9,979 nt of DNA from Candidatus Shapirobacteria bacterium (GTDB lineage: Bacteria > Patescibacteriota > Microgenomatia > UBA12405), in the NCBI GenBank assembly GCA_028700345.1, contig JAQVSW010000020.1, forward strand, positions 1-9,979. Direction: 5' to 3'. The position numbers and the translations under genes were made by a program. The notes beneath the pieces were generated by a model that was given only the letters and a program-made list of their open reading frames with translations, had not been told where the DNA came from and made no database searches. Positions 6,309 to 9,979 of this stretch are shown piece by piece. The number at the start of each line of letters is the position of its first letter. The stretch's first letter is position 1.

Positions 6309-7646
6309 TTAATTAATTAATATTCTTTCTTTTATTGCATCAACAATAATTTTTTTGTTTTCATACATTTTTATTTCATTATCATTTATCGTCGGTTCGG
6401 TGAGACAGGGAACATTGAACTCTCTTGCTATTACTGCAAAATGGGAAAGAATCCCACCATGAATTATCAAAGCATTAATAAACGGAATTTTTGCAATTAA
6501 AGAGGTGTCGGTTTTGCAATTTACAAATACAACATCACCTTTTTTTATTTTATCGTAGTCCCCGGTTTTGTTTATAATCTTTAAAATACCATTTGATATA
6601 CCTCGGCAAATGTTAGTGCCATTTCCTATAACTTTATTTTTACTAATATTATTATTTCTAATTTTCGGTTGCTTGTCTAACGTAGTGATATTTCTACTTT
6701 GAAAAATATAAATTTCTTTACCATCCCAACCCCACTCAATATCTTGTGGGTTGCCAAATATTTTTTCAAGTTCCAACGCTGTTTTTGATAAATTCTTTAA
6801 AAATTCATTTTGCAAGTCATTAATTCTATTTTTTTTAATTACTTTTAATATTGGCTTTTGATGACCACTAACCACTAAATCACCTAATCCTTTAGTGTAT
6901 TCTACAATCATCTTCTTATTATCCTGATTTACGGGGTCGGTAGTAAATATTACTCCAGCAATTTTTATTGGAGCTAATTCTTGAATAGCGATAGCCATAC
7001 TTTCATATTCCAATCTGATGCCATTTATTTTTGCATAAATTTTAGCATTTTCACTGAATAGTGATTGATAACATAATTTGATAGCATTTATAATATTTTT
7101 TTTGCCTTTGATATTAAGAAAACTTGAATATTGTCCTGCAAAACTTAACAACGGTGAATCTTCACAGGTTGCGGAACTTCTAATAACTAAAGGTTTATTA
7201 CCAAATTCTCGGTTGATTTTTTTAAAAATTATTTTTTGGTAATTAATTGGTATTTGAAATTCCGACCAATCATAATTAAAAGGATCTAAAATTTTATTAT
7301 CTTCGAGTAGTTGGTTAAAAATATTAGTACTGACAATTAAAGTTTTAGGGATTAGAAACCCCGTTTTTTCTTTAATGATCTTTAAATTTTTAGCTTTTGT
7401 TCCAATTTTTAAATTTTGAGAAGTTGCTAAAATAGTTATTTCATCGAAAATTGAGGACTTATTTTTAATCAATTTTGAAATATCCTCTCTGTCAAAAAAT
7501 TTTTTACCCCTTGGATTAGAACGATATGATTTTAGGAATCCTCGGTTTTCCCAATGATGAATGGTAATAGCTTTAACATTAAACATCTTTGCTATTTCAT
7601 TTGTAGACAAATACGGTTCGTTATTGTTCATAACATTTATTATCAT
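6309..7646 (-). CDS. MerR-like HTH fused to PEP-synthase ATP-binding domain and phosphohistidine swivel domain
   Basis: Three domains occur in 445 residues. Residues 11-60 (LSTNEIAKMFNVKAITIHHW, then RGKKFFDREDISKLI) form a MerR/excisionase-type winged helix-turn-helix. Residues 78-322 are a PPDK_N ATP-binding domain: GTKAKNLKII, LVIRSSATCEDSPLLSFAGQ (153-172), IAIQELAPIKIAGVIFTTDP (219-238), YTKGLGDLVVSG and DIEWGWDGKEIYIFQSRNIT (302-321). Residues 345-415 are the PEP-utilising mobile domain with the acceptor His402 in HGGILSHFAVIAREFNVP. PEP synthase and PPDK continue with a PEP/pyruvate TIM barrel; it is absent. Rifampin phosphotransferase has the same two catalytic modules but a substrate domain between them, which is also absent, and it has no HTH. 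The protein could therefore phosphorylate an unknown acceptor from ATP via His402, or act as a regulator sensing ATP or PEP. ATG 7646 lies about 14 nt after the expected transcript start; ATG 7631 is an alternative start. Confidence 0.85.
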   Translation of the reverse strand: MIINVMNNNEPYLSTNEIAKMFNVKAITIHHWENRGFLKSYRSNPRGKKFFDREDISKLIKNKSSIFDEITILATSQNLKIGTKAKNLKIIKEKTGFLIPKTLIVSTNIFNQLLEDNKILDPFNYDWSEFQIPINYQKIIFKKINREFGNKPLVIRSSATCEDSPLLSFAGQYSSFLNIKGKKNIINAIKLCYQSLFSENAKIYAKINGIRLEYESMAIAIQELAPIKIAGVIFTTDPVNQDNKKMIVEYTKGLGDLVVSGHQKPILKVIKKNRINDLQNEFLKNLSKTALELEKIFGNPQDIEWGWDGKEIYIFQSRNITTLDKQPKIRNNNISKNKVIGNGTNICRGISNGILKIINKTGDYDKIKKGDVVFVNCKTDTSLIAKIPFINALIIHGGILSHFAVIAREFNVPCLTEPTINDNEIKMYENKKIIVDAIKERILIN

Positions 7647-7666
7647 TTGATGATTTTAATATACCT

Positions 7667-7694
7667 ATAGTATCATGATTAAAAATTTTGTCAA
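7667..7694 (-). promoter_or_regulatory. Promoter of the HTH/PPDK operon (extended -10)
   Basis: On the minus strand, TTGACA (7689-7694) is followed after 16 bp by TACTAT (7667-7672), preceded by TG in the extended -10 position. The start of transcription is expected near 7660, giving a leader of only about 14 nt. The palindrome ATCATGAT (7672-7679) sits in the spacer and could be an operator. Confidence 0.65.
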
Positions 7695-7717
7695 TTAAAA
7701 AAAAACGGCTGTATAGT
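7688..7717 (+). promoter_or_regulatory. Divergent plus-strand promoter sharing the -35 with the operon promoter
   Basis: TTGTCA (7688-7693) and TATAGT (7712-7717), 18 bp apart, each match consensus in five of six positions. The -35 is the complement of the operon's own -35 because TTGTCAA overlaps TTGACAA of the other strand. TATAGTAT occurs twice, at 7666-7673 and 7712-7719. Transcription from here would cross the decayed paralogue and reach the S66 peptidase gene, giving a leader of about 230 nt. Confidence 0.5.
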
Positions 7718-7767
7718 ATTTATCTACCACATTAAATATTGTATAACCCATTACGTCAAACACTTAC

Positions 7768-7808
7768 TGATAAATCCTCTTTTTTATTTTCCTAAATAGT
7801 ATTATAAT
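7768..7808 (+). repeat. 41-bp dispersed repeat, copy B
   Basis: This is a near-copy of 322-362 that begins exactly at the 3' arm of the terminator hairpin found there. No GAGGATTT arm precedes it here, so it should not fold as a terminator. It lies 33 bp before the paralogue fragment. Confidence 0.7.
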
Positions 7809-7840
7809 TATGAAGCAAATAATTTTATACCTAAATTATA

Positions 7841-7950
7841 TATGTTAGTAGTGGTCGGAAGAATTCTTGTGATGCCCTATATTTTAATGATGATAGTAAT
7901 AATAAAATATATATTTATCCAGCTATTTCTAATTTAGATTTTAATAAAAA
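7841..7950 (+). pseudogene. Short fragment paralogous to the 354-1454 remnant
   Basis: The frame translates to about 37 residues, including CDALYFNDDSNN and IYIYPAIS. These align with CNALYFNNTN and VYIYPAVN encoded at 735-789, and flanking codons are also similar (TATGTT before, Asn-rich after). TAA at 7832-7834 closes the frame upstream. Compared with the larger remnant, roughly 300 bp between the shared leader and this block are missing, and everything downstream is gone. The fragment ends where the peptidase gene begins, and its frame overlaps that start codon. This suggests a recombination junction or insertion of the peptidase gene into the old gene. Confidence 0.7.
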
Positions 7951-7952
7951 TT

Positions 7953-8978
7953 ATGAACATAAAACTAACAAAGCCAAGAAAATTAATAAAAGGTGATACT
8001 ATCGGAATAGTTGCTCCGTCAGCTGGTAGCGCCAACGTTTTTCCTCATAGAATTATGAATGCGGTTAAAATGATTAACTCAATGGGATATAAAGTAAAGT
8101 TTGCGACGCATTCTTTGGAGAGAATTGGCTATGTATCAGCGTCTCCTAAAAATAGAGCGGATGATATTAATGAAATGTTCAGGGATAAAGAAGTTTCTGC
8201 TATTATTTGCACGATTGGAGGTAATTATTCCAATCAAATTTTAAAATACTTAGATTTTGAACTTATAAAGAATAATCCAAAAGTTTTTATTGGTTTTTCT
8301 GATATTTCTGTTTTACACTACGCATTTATGAAAAAATCTAATTTGCAAACATTTTATGGACCATGCTTAATGACCCAGTTTGGTGAATATCCTAGCATGT
8401 TGCCCTATACTTTAGATTATTTTAACAAAGCGATTGTTTCCATGGAGATACTAGGAGAAATTATTCCCTCAAAAGAATGGACCGCCGAAATCATTGATTG
8501 GACCACAAAAAAAGATTTGGAAAGGCCTAGAAAATTATTGCCATCAAAAGGGTATGAATGGCTAAAAGAAGGTTTTGCTTCAGGACTGATTCTTGGGGGC
8601 TGTGTACCATCAATTAATCATTTAACAGGAACCGACTATTGGATTGACCCAACCAATAGTATATTTTTTATAGATATCCCAGAGGGGCATGAATTTGGAA
8701 AAGGGTTATCAGTTGGTACGTTGGATGCTTATTTTGCAGACTTAGATAATTTAGGTGTTTTTGGAAAAATAGCAGGTCTGATAATTGGTCGTCCATATAA
8801 TTATTCGGACAAAGAATATAATAAATTAAAAGAAATATTACTATATTATACTCAAAAGTATAATTACCCAATATTGCTAAATGCTAATATTGGCCACTGT
8901 GATCCTATAATAACATTACCCTTTGGCACCAACGCTACAATAGACTCAAAACAAAATAAATTCTTAATTAATGAATAG
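7953..8978 (+). CDS. S66 family serine peptidase, MccF-like (LD-carboxypeptidase fold)
   Basis: The protein has 341 residues, the usual length of MccF-type S66 proteins. The catalytic elements are in order: nucleophile Ser116 in VFIGFSDISVLHYAF (111-125), Glu244 in FFIDIPEGHEFG (238-249) and His315 in NANIGHCDPIITLPFG (310-325). Early marks are GDTIGIVAPS (14-23) and ICTIGGNYSNQILKYLDF (85-102). YGPCLMTQFGEYPSMLPYT (135-153) and a Trp-containing loop (176-203) favour the MccF group over classical peptidoglycan LdcA. MccF proteins hydrolyse the bond joining an amino acid to a nucleotide or nucleotide-like toxin such as processed microcin C; LdcA trims the muropeptide tetrapeptide. There is no signal peptide, so it is cytoplasmic. 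The ATG at 7953 has no Shine-Dalgarno site, but the homology starts within a few residues. The substrate is not determined. Confidence 0.88.
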   Translation: MNIKLTKPRKLIKGDTIGIVAPSAGSANVFPHRIMNAVKMINSMGYKVKFATHSLERIGYVSASPKNRADDINEMFRDKEVSAIICTIGGNYSNQILKYLDFELIKNNPKVFIGFSDISVLHYAFMKKSNLQTFYGPCLMTQFGEYPSMLPYTLDYFNKAIVSMEILGEIIPSKEWTAEIIDWTTKKDLERPRKLLPSKGYEWLKEGFASGLILGGCVPSINHLTGTDYWIDPTNSIFFIDIPEGHEFGKGLSVGTLDAYFADLDNLGVFGKIAGLIIGRPYNYSDKEYNKLKEILLYYTQKYNYPILLNANIGHCDPIITLPFGTNATIDSKQNKFLINE

Positions 8979-9196
8979 TCGGTTATTTAAATTTTATCTT
9001 TAATAAAAAAGGATTGTTCGGTTTATGCACATTTTGGACAAATTGCAAGTAAAAGTTTCTAAAGATTCTGTTTATTACTTAAATCATTCTAATTGTCCAA
9101 TAATCTAGAATTAAACAAATCTCCTTTTATTAATCTTTTAGTAAATAATGGTTTATTTTCTAAAATGATAAGGATTAATAGAACTATAAAGAATTT
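8979..9196. other. AT-rich spacer without a supported gene
   Basis: I see no tRNA, long frame or strong hairpin. A 28-codon frame (9025-9108) has no ribosome binding site or recognisable motif. TATAAA at 9185-9190 lies just before the methyltransferase ATG. If used as a -10 it would give a leaderless or nearly leaderless mRNA, but no matching -35 is evident. Confidence 0.5.
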
Positions 9197-9790
9197 ATGG
9201 AAAAATATAATAAAACATATTCAGTTAATAAAAATATTAAGCCTAGTCAAATTTTAAGTCTAATTTGGAAAAATTTTTTATCAAACAGTAAAATAATTGA
9301 TTTAGGTTGTGGACAGGGAAATGATTCTTTATTTCTAGTTAAAAATGGTTTTTTAGTTACAGCAATAGATAGTTCTTCTGTAGCTATAAATCAAATGAAA
9401 GTTAAAAAAGATGAACTTAAACTCAATAATTTAGAACTGATTTGTGATGATATTACTAATTTCAATATAGAAAAAGATAAATATCAAGTAATAATCTGTC
9501 GTAATGTTCTAAACTTTTTGGATAAAAATAAAGCTTTAGAAATATTAAATGATTTTAAAGATAATATTCAAAAAGATTCTTATATTATTATTGAGGTGTT
9601 TACTAAAAATGATCCTAGTTTTATTTCTAACAATAAATTTGTTAGTTATTTTGATGAGCAGGAATTATTGAATCTTTTTTCTGATTATGAAATAATATAT
9701 TATCTAGAAAATATTATTTTAGATCCAGGGCACTTTGGTTTTTCTAGTCCACATAAACATGGTGTAGCTAGAATTATCGCTCAAAAATAA
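9197..9790 (+). CDS. Class I SAM-dependent methyltransferase, TehB-like
   Basis: The protein has 197 residues with a Rossmann methyltransferase fold. Motif I is IIDLGCGQGNDSLFL (33-47). The acidic end of strand 2 is Asp58 in TAIDSSSVAI, the adenine-side acid is in LICDDITNF (81-89), and motif IV is YQVIICRNVLNFL (96-108). The C-terminal stretch DPGHFGFSSPHKHGVARIIA (176-195), with several His and a late strand, is reminiscent of the TehB (tellurite/selenite resistance) and thiopurine methyltransferase-like group. The substrate could be a metalloid, a thiol or another small molecule. No partner gene such as tehA is present. The gene is extremely AT-rich (about 22 % GC in a sampled line), ends at TAA and has no Shine-Dalgarno site. 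The SAM hydrolase of the minus operon also uses SAM, but the two are on separate transcripts. Confidence 0.85.
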   Translation: MEKYNKTYSVNKNIKPSQILSLIWKNFLSNSKIIDLGCGQGNDSLFLVKNGFLVTAIDSSSVAINQMKVKKDELKLNNLELICDDITNFNIEKDKYQVIICRNVLNFLDKNKALEILNDFKDNIQKDSYIIIEVFTKNDPSFISNNKFVSYFDEQELLNLFSDYEIIYYLENIILDPGHFGFSSPHKHGVARIIAQK

Positions 9791-9857
9791 TTTTATTTTT
9801 ACTTAAAAAACTCAAGTAACATTATTAACGCCTTGTAGTAGTGTAAGCTTATAAAAC

Positions 9858-9891
9858 TTGCAATATTTATTATTTAATGATACACTATAAT
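9858..9891 (+). promoter_or_regulatory. Promoter of the gene at the right edge
   Basis: TTGCAA (9858-9863), a 17-bp spacer and TACACT (9881-9886) preceded by TG form an extended -10 promoter, the same design as at 7667-7694. An overlapping TATAAT (9886-9891) is a perfect -10 but has a poor -35. Confidence 0.6.
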
Positions 9892-9919
9892 TAACATAAA
9901 TGATAATTATTATACATCT

Positions 9920-9979
9920 ATGAATTTAGAACAATTAGAGCAATATAAAAAAAATTTAAAAATTTCCACTGATAAAATT
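9920..9979 (+). CDS. Start of an unidentified gene (3' partial)
   Basis: ATG at 9920 opens 20 codons to the edge (begins MNLEQLEQYKKNLKIS), Lys- and Leu-rich and likely helical. It lies about 30 nt after a good promoter. No function can be given from 20 residues. Confidence 0.5.
   Translation, partial: MNLEQLEQYKKNLKISTDKI

Noticed and set aside
8668..8871. 67-codon minus-strand frame inside the S66 peptidase gene
   Set aside because: Antisense shadow of conserved coding sequence that includes the catalytic Glu; no start signals.
9025..9108. 28-codon small protein gene between the peptidase and methyltransferase genes
   Set aside because: No RBS, no promoter, no recognisable motif; expected by chance in AT-rich DNA.
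1..9979. CRISPR array, tRNA or rRNA genes
   Set aside because: I found no regularly spaced repeats and no cloverleaf or conserved rRNA words on either strand.
1..9979. TGA read as Trp or Gly
   Set aside because: Every major frame is complete under the standard code with Trp encoded by TGG, and no homology continues through a TGA.

Overview
The window is a low-GC (about 22-35 % in most lines I sampled by eye), gene-sparse and mosaic bacterial segment. Most genes lack a Shine-Dalgarno site. It carries a decayed insertion sequence and pieces of a decayed cysteine-containing gene family. No feature fixes the taxon. The first 252 bases encode a type IX secretion C-terminal tail, typical of the Bacteroidota group. 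The transposase type, small uncharacterised enzymes and AT-rich coding look more like accessory DNA of an uncultured lineage, for example Patescibacteria (CPR). That reading is an inference, and the left edge could differ in origin from the rest.

Layout. 1-252: end of a T9SS-tail protein, followed by a strong intrinsic terminator (306-339). 354-1454: a long open frame with no start codon, the 5'-truncated remnant of a probable surface protein; a shorter paralogous remnant, preceded by the same 41-bp leader, lies at 7768-7950. 1518-2769: an rve/DDE insertion sequence with 28/29-bp inverted repeats and a transposase killed by four nonsense codons and a frameshift. 2780-4745: a self-contained cassette with its own -35 element, two strong Shine-Dalgarno sites and a terminator. 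It encodes a divergent tyrosyl-tRNA synthetase and a 190-residue protein that may be a catalytically degenerate class I synthetase-like partner. The synthetase gene is richer in GC (about 42 % in a sampled line) than its surroundings.

7646 down to 4758 on the minus strand: a tight three-gene operon. It encodes a MerR-like HTH fused to a PEP-synthase-type ATP-binding domain and a swivelling phosphohistidine domain, then an alpha/beta hydrolase, then a divergent SAM hydroxide adenosyltransferase (DUF62). Its promoter shares a palindromic -35 (TTGTCAA) with a divergent plus-strand promoter that reads toward an MccF-like S66 peptidase gene (7953-8978). 9197-9790: a TehB-like methyltransferase. 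9920 to the edge: the start of another gene behind an extended -10 promoter.

The most interesting candidates are the HTH/PPDK_N/phosphohistidine fusion with its operon and divergent promoter, and the TyrRS-plus-partner cassette, whose TyrRS has Met where the substrate-binding Gln is expected. An MccF-like peptidase, a divergent synthetase and a PEP-synthase-like phosphotransferase all recall known detoxification or immunity enzymes. The window does not prove that they work together.
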